DNA from: Parcubacteria group bacterium CG1_02_58_44
Lineage (GTDB): Bacteria > Patescibacteriota > Patescibacteriia > SG8-24
Reading direction: 5' to 3'
DNA length: 35,488 bases
Assembly (NCBI GenBank): GCA_001872545.1
Contig: MNWN01000034.1
Coordinates: forward strand, 1-35,488
Shown here one piece after another: positions 1 to 9,158 of the stretch. The notes below the pieces were generated by a model. The model was not told where the DNA came from, searched no databases, and was given only the letters and a program-made list of their open reading frames with translations. How positions within the stretch are numbered: position 1 is the stretch's first letter; each line of letters begins with the position of its first letter. The translations under genes were made by a program, and so were the position numbers.

Positions 1-1
1 C

Positions 2-274
2 CAGGGGAAAGAAATGAGCGGCCATGCGCGCTTCACGAAGGAGACGGGGATCAAGGTGTATTTCGCCCATCCGGCATCGCCATGGCAGCGCGGGACGAAC
101 GAGAACACCAACGGGCTCATCCGGCAGTACTTCCCCAGAGGAACGGACTTCAGGACGGTACCGACCCGTGAACTGAAGCGGGTACAGCGCCAGCTCAACG
201 ACAGGCCGAGACAGGTACTCGACTATCTCAAACCGGACGAAGTGTTCAACAGGCTCGTTGCGTTAAAAGTCTGA
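2..274 (+). CDS. IS30-family transposase, C-terminal fragment (cut by window edge)
   Basis: This is the last ~90 residues of a DDE transposase of the IS30 family. The frame is open to the window edge, so the gene starts outside. The stretch HPASPWQRGTNENTNGLIRQ followed by FPRGTDF is the family's C-terminal signature and contains the final catalytic glutamate of the DDE triad (the E in TNEN). The downstream part with NDRPR and LDYLKPDEVF also matches the usual IS30 ending. Whether the element is intact cannot be seen. Its end probably lies just past the stop codon, immediately before the next gene. Confidence 0.9.
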   Translation, partial: QGKEMSGHARFTKETGIKVYFAHPASPWQRGTNENTNGLIRQYFPRGTDFRTVPTRELKRVQRQLNDRPRQVLDYLKPDEVFNRLVALKV

Positions 275-305
275 GACTGCCATCATGAAAAATTCACTGG
301 CAGTC
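275..305. repeat. Perfect 8-bp inverted repeat across a start codon
   Basis: GACTGCCA at 275-282 is the exact reverse complement of TGGCAGTC at 298-305, with a 15-nt spacer holding the ATG at 285. The left arm begins right after the transposase stop codon, so it may belong to the insertion-sequence right end. Alternatively it folds as a hairpin in the mRNA over the start codon of the downstream gene. Neither role is proven by the sequence. Confidence 0.5.
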
Positions 306-1121
306 TTCGAAAATTTCAAGATTCGTCGGCATTATGACGAAAAAACAGAAACTTGGTTTTTTTCGGTGATTGATATTGTCGCCGCACTCACCGAACAGGC
401 AGATTTTAAAAGAGCTCAAAGCTATTGGACGACTCTCAAAAGTCGCTTAAAAAAAGAGGGAAATGAGTCTGTCACATTTTGTGACAGACTGAAATTGCCG
501 TCAGGAGACGGCAAGTTCTACATGACCGATGTGGCAAGTGCAGAAACGATTCTTCGTCTCATCCAATCCGTTCCGTCCAAAAAAGCTGAACCGATCAAAC
601 TTTGGCTTGCCAAAGTCGGTTATGAGCGAATGCAGGAAATGACTGATCCGGAAAAAGCACTGGATCGTTCTCGTGAATATTGGCAGAAACAGGGACGAAG
701 CGAAAAATGGATCCAGCGACGCATGATGGGGCAGGAAACCCGAAATAAACTTACGGATTATTGGTCTGAAAGTGGCGTAGAAAAAGGAGAAGAGTTTGCA
801 GTCTTAACGAACATCATTCATCAGGAATGGAGCGGACTGTCCGTAAAGGATCATAAGAGCTTTAAAGGCCTAAAAGCGCAAAACCTGCGAGATCATATGA
901 GCGAAGAAGAGTTGATTTTTACAGCGCTTGCGGAACTTTCCACGAGAAAGATTGCCGAGAAGGAACAAGCAAAAGGCTTGGAAGAAAACAAGATTCCCGC
1001 GAAAAAAGGTGGAAAAATTGCGAAAGACGCACGCCTTGCCTTGGAACAAAAAACAGGAAAAAGCGTGATAAGTGGTGAAAATTTTCTGCCGAAGAAGAAA
1101 CCCGGCAAAAAACTCACGTGA
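285..1121 (+). CDS. DinD-like protein with Bro-N-type domain
   Basis: A 278-residue protein resembling E. coli DinD (DNA-damage-inducible protein D) and Bro-N/antirepressor-like proteins. The N-terminal ~110 residues (VFENFKIRRHYD, FFSVIDIVAAL, LWLAKVGYERM) match the Bro-N DNA-binding domain as found in this group. The C-terminal half (EEFAVLTNIIHQEWSGL, LKAQNLRDHMS, AKDARLALEQKTGKSV) matches the DinD tail. The last ~15 residues are lysine-rich. The precise biochemical role of DinD-like proteins in restriction loci is not settled; E. coli DinD is known as a RecA modulator. It sits 10 nt before a type III Res gene, and such proteins are often found inside restriction-modification loci. No SD is visible; the insertion sequence upstream may have separated it from its promoter and methylase partner. 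Confidence 0.85.
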   Translation: MKNSLAVFENFKIRRHYDEKTETWFFSVIDIVAALTEQADFKRAQSYWTTLKSRLKKEGNESVTFCDRLKLPSGDGKFYMTDVASAETILRLIQSVPSKKAEPIKLWLAKVGYERMQEMTDPEKALDRSREYWQKQGRSEKWIQRRMMGQETRNKLTDYWSESGVEKGEEFAVLTNIIHQEWSGLSVKDHKSFKGLKAQNLRDHMSEEELIFTALAELSTRKIAEKEQAKGLEENKIPAKKGGKIAKDARLALEQKTGKSVISGENFLPKKKPGKKLT

Positions 1122-1131
1122 GTCTTTAGCT

Positions 1132-3807
1132 ATGGCACTGCACAAAAACTTTCCCAAAGACAAATTTCAGATACTTGATCCGGCAATCCGGTGGTTTCCG
1201 GCCGAAGAGGATTTGAGAAAAGAGGGTTATGAAAAGCTTTTGCCCCCTTTTGTGCCGGAACTTCGGGAAAGGGTCGCCGGGTGGCGGAAAAACAACTATG
1301 AGGGCGCGAGCGAGACATCAAAAGCCCTTTTGAACTGGTGGTTTGAGGAACCGCACACGATCTTTGCCAAAGACGGCACGAGCGTCGCGTTTCAGTATTA
1401 TTTTGCGCAGAGGGAAGCGGTAGAGACGATTGTTTGGATCTATGACGTTGAGAAAGTCGTCAACAAATACGACTTGATCAAGTTTGACAAATTGGGTCGG
1501 GTAAGTCCGAACATGTTTATCGAGGACTGGCTCCGCTTTGTGATAAAAATGGCGACAGGAAGCGGAAAGACGAAAGTCATGAGCCTGCTCTTGGCCTGGT
1601 CATATTTTCATAGGCTCTACGAGGAAAATTCGGAACTTTCTAAAAACTTTCTGCTCATCACGCCGAACATCATCGTCTTGGACAGGATCAAGGCAGATTT
1701 TGAGGGACTGAAGATATTTTACGAAGATCCGATTTTGCCCGACAACGGTTACGGCGGACAAAATTGGCAGGACGATTTTCAAATAAAGCTGCACCTGCAG
1801 GATGAAGTCGGCACGATTTCAAAATCGGGAAATATCTTTCTGACCAACATTCACAGGGTTTATGAGGGCAGCATCAGCGAAGCGAGCTTCGAAGATGAGG
1901 ATACGTCGGATTATTTCTTGGGCAATAAGGTAGTCGGTAAAACTAATGATTCAAAAATTGATTTGGGCGAGATTGTCCGCGATGTCGATGAACTGATGGT
2001 CATCAACGACGAGGCGCACCACATACACGATCCAAAAATGGCGTGGTTCAAGTCCATCGAGGATATACACAACAGACTGCTTCAAAAAGGCAAAAAGTTA
2101 GCTCTGCAAATTGACGTTACGGCCACGCCGAAAAACAACCGCGGGGAAATTTTCGTGCAGACCGTCTCCGACTATCCTTTGGTCGAAGCGATACGTCAGG
2201 GCGTGGTAAAAAATCCGGTTTTGCCGGATCAAGCCAGCCAAGCAAAATTACAAGAAAAGACAAGTTTAAAACCCGAAGAAAAATATGAAGATTTTATTAG
2301 ATTGGGTGTTGAAGAGTGGCAGAAAACTTATAACGAGTTATCGCCAACAGGGAAAAAATCTATTTTGTTTATAATGACGAATGATACACAGGATTGTGAT
2401 GATGTGGCCGAATTTTTAGAAAAAAGCTATCCGCAACTGAAAGGCGCGGTCTTGACCATTCACACAAACAGGAGCGGTGAAATTTCGGAAACGACTACCG
2501 GCAAAAAAGAAAAAGAACTTCAGGACTTGAGAAAGAAAGCCAATGAGATAGACAGCGTGGAAAGTCCCTACAAGGTGATAGTTTCCGTCCTGATGCTCAA
2601 AGAGGGCTGGGATGTCAAAAACGTGACGACTATCGTCGGTCTGCGTCCATACGGGTCAGATTCAAAGATATTGCCGGAGCAGACACTGGGTCGCGGACTT
2701 CGCCGGATGTTTTTCGGTCAGGATATCGAGGAATATGTGAGCGTCATCGGCACGCCCGCATTTATGGAGTTCGTGGAATCTATCAAGGCGGAGGGCGTTG
2801 AGCTAGAGAGACGAAAAATGGACCGTTCCGGCTCGCCGATCACGCCGACAGTCATTGAAGTCGACAGCCAGAACGTAAGGAAAGACATCGAAAATTTGGA
2901 TATTGAATTGCCGGTTTTGACGCCGAGAATACGGAGAGAATATAAGAACCTCAACCTATTGGATGTTGCCGGATTTAAGCACGAAAAAATCCCGATAAGA
3001 CAGTTTAGCGAGGAAGAAAAGAAAGAGATCGTCTTTAAGGAAGTGATTGACGACAAACTTCACCACACTACTGTCTTGAACAGCACTACCGAACCGAACT
3101 ATCAAAGTGTCGTTGGTTTCTTCGCACAGAGAATAATGAAGGAGCTGCACCTTTTTGGGTGCTACGACATACTTTTTGGCAAGGTAAAGGGATTTATCGC
3201 CGCTGACCTGTTTGACGAAACCGTCGATCTTAATGACGCAAATGTCTTAAGGAACCTGTCCGAACCGGAAGCGGTCAAAACAATCGTGGAAACGTTCAAA
3301 AAGGAGATAAACAATCTGACCGTGCAGGATGTCGGCGATACGGAAATAAAAAACTATCTGAGGGTAAGCGGTGCGAGACCGTTTGTCGTTACCGACAAGA
3401 AATATCTGCTGCCAAAAAAGAGCGTATTCAATAAGATTGTCGGCGATAGCGATTTTGAACTTGAGTTTGCCGACTTTTTGGAAGGTGCGGACGACGTGCT
3501 TTCTTTTGCCAAAAATTATTTCGAAATTCACTTCAAGATCGATTATAAAAGCGCAAGCGGAGCAATCTCCAGTTACTATCCCGACTTTTTTGTAAAGTTA
3601 GACGGCAAGACGATTTATATCGTGGAAACAAAGGGGCGAGAAGATCTAGACGATATTGAAAAAATAAAGAGATTGGCGCAATGGTGCGAGGACGCAAGTG
3701 ATAGGCAGAAAAAGATTGCCTACAAAATGCTTTATGTGAAGCAGAAAGAATGGGACAAATACAAACCGACGAGCTTCAAGCAGTTGGCGGAGGTTTTTAA
3801 GAAATAG
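1132..3807 (+). CDS. Type III restriction enzyme Res-like helicase-nuclease
   Basis: An 891-residue SF2 helicase fused to a nuclease, as in Res subunits of type III restriction systems. Walker A is ATGSGKT at about 141-147, and the DEAH-like Walker B (NDEAHHIHD) is near 292-300. TQTLGRG-like text in the second RecA lobe (PEQTLGRGLRR) is helicase motif VI. At the C-terminus YYPDFF (D818) and IYIVETKG (E833, K835) form a PD-(D/E)XK nuclease site. Res enzymes need a Mod methyltransferase for site recognition; none is present in the window, so it is either upstream and cut off, lost, or this is an orphan. A longer reading frame from 1072 exists, but its first 20 residues overlap the previous gene; the ATG at 1132 starts 10 nt after that gene's stop. 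Base composition is AT-rich compared with everything after 4.4 kb. Confidence 0.88.
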   Translation: MALHKNFPKDKFQILDPAIRWFPAEEDLRKEGYEKLLPPFVPELRERVAGWRKNNYEGASETSKALLNWWFEEPHTIFAKDGTSVAFQYYFAQREAVETIVWIYDVEKVVNKYDLIKFDKLGRVSPNMFIEDWLRFVIKMATGSGKTKVMSLLLAWSYFHRLYEENSELSKNFLLITPNIIVLDRIKADFEGLKIFYEDPILPDNGYGGQNWQDDFQIKLHLQDEVGTISKSGNIFLTNIHRVYEGSISEASFEDEDTSDYFLGNKVVGKTNDSKIDLGEIVRDVDELMVINDEAHHIHDPKMAWFKSIEDIHNRLLQKGKKLALQIDVTATPKNNRGEIFVQTVSDYPLVEAIRQGVVKNPVLPDQASQAKLQEKTSLKPEEKYEDFIRLGVEEWQKTYNELSPTGKKSILFIMTNDTQDCDDVAEFLEKSYPQLKGAVLTIHTNRSGEISETTTGKKEKELQDLRKKANEIDSVESPYKVIVSVLMLKEGWDVKNVTTIVGLRPYGSDSKILPEQTLGRGLRRMFFGQDIEEYVSVIGTPAFMEFVESIKAEGVELERRKMDRSGSPITPTVIEVDSQNVRKDIENLDIELPVLTPRIRREYKNLNLLDVAGFKHEKIPIRQFSEEEKKEIVFKEVIDDKLHHTTVLNSTTEPNYQSVVGFFAQRIMKELHLFGCYDILFGKVKGFIAADLFDETVDLNDANVLRNLSEPEAVKTIVETFKKEINNLTVQDVGDTEIKNYLRVSGARPFVVTDKKYLLPKKSVFNKIVGDSDFELEFADFLEGADDVLSFAKNYFEIHFKIDYKSASGAISSYYPDFFVKLDGKTIYIVETKGREDLDDIEKIKRLAQWCEDASDRQKKIAYKMLYVKQKEWDKYKPTSFKQLAEVFKK

Positions 3808-3850
3808 CTGATGGGTTAAGAAATGAAAGTTTAGTTCTTTAAAGACAAAA

Positions 3851-3890
3851 AGGCCGTCAGGTGCGTGCTGCATCCGACGGTCTTTGTTTT
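3851..3890. terminator. Hairpin terminator, probably bidirectional
   Basis: AGGCCGTC at 3851-3858 pairs with GACGGTCT at 3876-3883 (one G-U pair), followed by TTGTTTT on the plus strand and preceded by an A-rich run that serves as a T-tract on the minus strand. It lies between two convergent genes. Confidence 0.75.
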
Positions 3891-3935
3891 AGTCGAATGA
3901 TAAACCAGACGGGGCGATGTTAGCCACTTCTCTGA

Positions 3936-4412
3936 CTACATGGAACACTGTCCGACGCTTTTTAGGCGTCGATCGGCGATGATTTCAAGTCCATATTCGC
4001 AGTTCTTTATGATTTTCGTGGGGTAGCATTGACCTGACATTGGTTCTAGACACTCAAACTCCTTCTTCTCCCAATCGAAGGAACACCCATCAATCGAAGC
4101 AGATGAGTCTTTTTTCGCCATAAGGGAACGTAAGTTAAAGATGTTTCCTTCGTCGAAGGATATACATTTGCCTAGACAGTCGTCTGAAGTCTGACAAACC
4201 TGATTCGCGTCTGGATAGATAACCGAACACCTATAGAAGCAGCCAGCGATTCCACAGCTAGTGTCGACCATCTTGCCTTTTCGTAGATTGCATCGCCAGC
4301 TTACTTCCAGATTCAGACCGGAAACAGGCCAGATGAAAATATATATCGCTGTACCTAGTAGGATTAGGACTAAAGTGAGGATACCGATCCACATCTTTTT
4401 TAGGTTGGTCAT
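3936..4412 (-). CDS. Cysteine-rich membrane-anchored protein of unknown function
   Basis: A 158-residue protein not assigned to a family. Residues ~8-29 form one hydrophobic membrane segment after a short positive start (MTNLKKMW), so the remainder is probably outside the cell. The exported part carries twelve cysteines, including the cluster CQTSDDCLGKC, which suggests a disulfide-stabilised fold rather than a metal site, though either is possible. It is convergent with the Res gene and shares its terminator. No SD precedes the ATG. Composition is intermediate between the AT-rich left edge and the GC-rich body of the window. Confidence 0.7.
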   Translation of the reverse strand: MTNLKKMWIGILTLVLILLGTAIYIFIWPVSGLNLEVSWRCNLRKGKMVDTSCGIAGCFYRCSVIYPDANQVCQTSDDCLGKCISFDEGNIFNLRSLMAKKDSSASIDGCSFDWEKKEFECLEPMSGQCYPTKIIKNCEYGLEIIADRRLKSVGQCSM

Positions 4413-4475
4413 ATCGGATAACGGTTCAGAATTGTTAATTTGACTGACGTTTTTGCGAACGGTTTCGGTTTTCCG

Positions 4476-5021
4476 CTACATCAAGTACTTCCGAAGCTCT
4501 CGTCGGCGGTCGCGGTGGTCGGGTATGGTCCTGGCGACCAGCTTCCAGAAGCGGACCGAGTGGTTCATCTCGCCCAGGTGGCACAGCTCGTGGGCTATGA
4601 TGTACTCGGCCAGGTGCGGCGGCAGGTGGATCAGCTTGTAGTTGAAGTTGAGGTTACGTTTGGACGAACAGCTGCCCCAGCGTCCGTACAGGTTTTTGAT
4701 CGAGACGCGGCCGTAGGTGAAGCCGTAGGCGGAGTTGAGCCGCCGGAGCGTATCGTGGACCGTCTTGCGGACGGTTTCGCGGTGACGGAGGTAGTCGCGT
4801 CGTCCGCCGGGCAGGTAGGCGCAGTCGGCCGCCTTCTTCCTCTTGGCCAGCTTCTGTCGGATCCAGTCGCCGTATTTCTCGACGAAACGGACGATCGTCC
4901 GGACCGAAGCGGCCGGTGGGGCGGTGACCACGACCCGGGCGTCCGGATAGACGGTCGCCCTCAGCCGTTTGGCGCGGACCGAACGGCGTATCGTGTAGGT
5001 TATGTCGCTTGTTTCGGGCAT
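4476..5021 (-). CDS. YgjP-like (M48-type) zinc metallopeptidase domain protein
   Basis: A 181-residue protein with the YgjP/DUF45 metallopeptidase signature: HELCH at residues 144-148 followed by H154 in MNHSVRFW, giving the three zinc ligands and the catalytic glutamate E145. Upstream, NLYGRWGSCSSKRNL is the conserved block that precedes the active site in this family, and the N-terminus (IRRSVRAKRLRATV) is the typical start. Length agrees with short family members. The frame extends to an earlier ATG at 5093, but those residues do not resemble the family, so 5021 is chosen. Function is presumed proteolysis in the cytoplasm; substrates of the family are not known. Confidence 0.85.
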   Translation of the reverse strand: MPETSDITYTIRRSVRAKRLRATVYPDARVVVTAPPAASVRTIVRFVEKYGDWIRQKLAKRKKAADCAYLPGGRRDYLRHRETVRKTVHDTLRRLNSAYGFTYGRVSIKNLYGRWGSCSSKRNLNFNYKLIHLPPHLAEYIIAHELCHLGEMNHSVRFWKLVARTIPDHRDRRRELRKYLM

Positions 5022-5085
5022 GAGCTCAGGATAGCAGAACGGCTGCGGTCTGTGGGGCGATCCGTTGCGGATATGCAGTCGGCGA

Positions 5086-5114
5086 TTGCCCATCCGTCGA
5101 TTGGACTGTACTCT
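5086..5114 (+). promoter_or_regulatory. Possible promoter of the copper operon
   Basis: TTGCCC at 5086-5091 and TACTCT at 5109-5114 are 17 nt apart, 20 nt before the ATG at 5135. The -35 match is modest. Confidence 0.4.
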
Positions 5115-5134
5115 GAAAGCAGAGACAGCTTCTT

Positions 5135-5503
5135 ATGAAGAAAATGCTTTACCTAATCCTGATTCCGGCAATGCTGGCCTTTGGCCTGGTATTTAGCCTG
5201 GGCGCGAGCGGTTACGGGTCGAACGGCAGTCATTACGGTCAGGGGATCATGATGCCATGCCTTGGTTCGGACTGTGGCAACCTTCTCCAGAAGGTAACCT
5301 GCTCGGCTCATTGCCTGACATCCGGTCTGCTGCCCACGGCCGGTCTGACGGACATCTTGACGGTGCTGCCGTACGTTTTCGCCGTGATGGCTTTCGCAAC
5401 GGTGGTGGTCGGATCGTTAGTATCTTTCCGTCCGCGGCTGCTTGCAGTGCCAGCATCGCCGTCGTCTACTCAGAGCGCCAGAACTATCGTGAAAAGGGAG
5501 TGA
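5135..5503 (+). CDS. Small two-segment membrane protein ahead of the copper genes
   Basis: A 122-residue protein without a recognised family. It has an N-terminal hydrophobic segment (residues ~4-24), a short probably external loop holding four cysteines and a methionine pair (IMMPCLGSDC, VTCSAHC), and a second membrane segment (~73-97) followed by a basic tail. Two Cys pairs with Met and His between membrane segments could bind copper, and the next two genes are copper handling genes on the same strand 46 nt downstream. That role is inferred from position and composition only. Confidence 0.65.
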   Translation: MKKMLYLILIPAMLAFGLVFSLGASGYGSNGSHYGQGIMMPCLGSDCGNLLQKVTCSAHCLTSGLLPTAGLTDILTVLPYVFAVMAFATVVVGSLVSFRPRLLAVPASPSSTQSARTIVKRE

Positions 5504-5549
5504 CCTGTAGGCGGAAACCATCTCCGTTCTAATTTCAGTCACTCCTTTT
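5492..5549 (+). promoter_or_regulatory. Hairpin between the small membrane gene and the HMA fusion gene
   Basis: AAAAGGGAGTGAC at 5492-5504 pairs with GTCACTCCTTTT at 5538-5549 with one bulged G. The 3' arm ends in TTTT directly at the ATG of the next gene, and the 5' arm overlaps the previous stop codon. A GGAG-type purine run lies only in the 5' arm. It could act as an attenuator/terminator or as a cover over the downstream start. Confidence 0.55.
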
Positions 5550-6899
5550 ATGTCCAAGAAAATAGTCTTTCGTGTCGAGGGGACCACCTGCGCCAGCTGT
5601 GAGGTCCTGCTCGAGCGAGCCTTCAGAAAATTGCCGGGCGTGTCCGAGGCTGACGCCTCGAACCGAACCGGTCTGGTCAGGTTGACCGTCAAAGACGACG
5701 AAATACCTTCCGTGTCCGACTTGGAACGTGCGGCTAACGATTCAAAATATCATTTTTCCGTCGATGACGGACGCCGCAGCTCCGTATTCCGGCGCATCGA
5801 CTGGTTGCGGGGAGTAACGGTTTTCGCCCTGGCCTTCTCGCTGTACCTGGTCTTCTTCAAGTCCGGCATTCTGCCGACCGGCGCATCGCTCGACTCATCG
5901 GCCGGTCTGGCCGCGGTGTTCTTTGTCGGTCTAGTGGCCTCCTTTTCGTCCTGCTCGGCCGTGGTCGGCGGTCTGGTAGCTGCGGTGGCCGCTTCTGCAC
6001 CCAGAGGTCAGTCGCTGATGGAGCGTTTCAAACCGCATCTGATCTTCAATGTCGGAAGAATCGTCGGTTTCGCCGTCTTGGGCGGTGCGGTCGGTGGTTT
6101 GGGAAACATGATCGGTCTGTCGACCGGACTGAACGGACTGTTCTTGCTGGTCGTGTCCGCGATAATGATCGGAGTCGGTTTCGGTCTGTCCGGCGTCTTT
6201 GCCGGAGGATCGGTCTTCGGCCTGTCGAAGCGCATTTCGCGTTTCATGGAACGGCGGGCCGGCAAGGGTCAGGCCTGGACCGTCATGGGCCTGGGTGCAC
6301 TGACCTTCTTCCTGCCGTGCGGCTTCACTCAGTCGATGCAGCTGCTGGCCGCATCCTCGGGTTCGGTCCTCGGCGGAGCGGTCATCATGTCGGTCTTCTC
6401 CCTGGGCACCGCACCGGCCCTTCTGGGACTGGGTCTGGCTGCCGGTTCGGCCGCCGGTCGCATCAGGAAATATCTGAGCGTGGGCATCGGTATCTTTGTG
6501 GTAGCGGTCGGCTTCTCCAATTTCGCCGGTGCGGCCACCTTGCTCAACAGCGGCTCATCCGAGGTGCCGGTCGAGACGGCAGGGGTCAAGGCACCGGTCG
6601 CGCACATCGAGAACGGCGAGCAGGTGATCCAGATGGAGGTTACCTCGACGCTCGAGTACGCGCCCGACACGCTCTACGTTCAGGTGGGCACGCCGGTCAG
6701 GTGGGATATCTACGGCAGCGACCGCATGGGCTGCGCCAGCTCTTTGGTCCTGCGCGAATTCGGCGTTCGGACTTCGCTACGTCCGGGTTTCAACTCGGTC
6801 CGCTTCGTGCCCAGCCGTCCGGGCACCTTTCGCTTTACCTGTTCGATGGGCATGACCCGCGGGACCATGATAGTGCTGCCTAAGGAGAGTGGTCGTTAA
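5550..6899 (+). CDS. HMA domain - TauE/DsbD-like membrane protein - cupredoxin fusion
   Basis: A 449-residue protein with three parts. Residues 1-70 are a heavy-metal-associated domain with the metal-binding CASC motif (C14, C17). Residues ~85-325 are a polytopic membrane region resembling the sulfite-exporter TauE/SafE or DsbD-like family, with conserved FLPCGFTQSMQL. The C-terminal ~100 residues are a cupredoxin-like domain after a membrane exit, with GCASSLV and FTCSMGMTRG carrying candidate Cys/Met copper ligands. Known relatives of this architecture accompany copper ATPases. A reasonable reading is that the HMA domain takes Cu(I) on the inside and the cupredoxin handles copper outside, with CopA encoded 15 nt downstream. 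Transport by this protein itself is not shown. No SD precedes the start; a hairpin does. Confidence 0.85.
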   Translation: MSKKIVFRVEGTTCASCEVLLERAFRKLPGVSEADASNRTGLVRLTVKDDEIPSVSDLERAANDSKYHFSVDDGRRSSVFRRIDWLRGVTVFALAFSLYLVFFKSGILPTGASLDSSAGLAAVFFVGLVASFSSCSAVVGGLVAAVAASAPRGQSLMERFKPHLIFNVGRIVGFAVLGGAVGGLGNMIGLSTGLNGLFLLVVSAIMIGVGFGLSGVFAGGSVFGLSKRISRFMERRAGKGQAWTVMGLGALTFFLPCGFTQSMQLLAASSGSVLGGAVIMSVFSLGTAPALLGLGLAAGSAAGRIRKYLSVGIGIFVVAVGFSNFAGAATLLNSGSSEVPVETAGVKAPVAHIENGEQVIQMEVTSTLEYAPDTLYVQVGTPVRWDIYGSDRMGCASSLVLREFGVRTSLRPGFNSVRFVPSRPGTFRFTCSMGMTRGTMIVLPKESGR

Positions 6900-6914
6900 C
6901 GGATTTCCTCGATT

Positions 6915-9089
<2,175 letters not shown>

Positions 9090-9117
9090 TTCAGTGTTGT
9101 TGTATCCTGAGGTCCGG

Positions 9118-9140
9118 CCGACTAAGATTAAGTCGGTTTC
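9118..9140 (+). terminator. Weak hairpin terminator after the copper ATPase gene
   Basis: CCGACT at 9118-9123 pairs with AGTCGG at 9131-9136 around a 7-nt loop, followed by TTTC. The T-run is short, so termination may be partial. Confidence 0.4.
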
Positions 9141-9158
9141 ATTCCCTGTCTTAAAGCC

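Noticed and set aside
1132-3807. A complete type III restriction-modification system
   Set aside because: Only the Res subunit is visible; no methyltransferase motifs occur on either strand in the first 5 kb.
4440-5138. Open frame on the plus strand opposite the YgjP-like gene
   Set aside because: The minus-strand frame has the HELCH metallopeptidase site and conserved blocks; the plus frame shows only compositional runs of Val, Gly and Asp.
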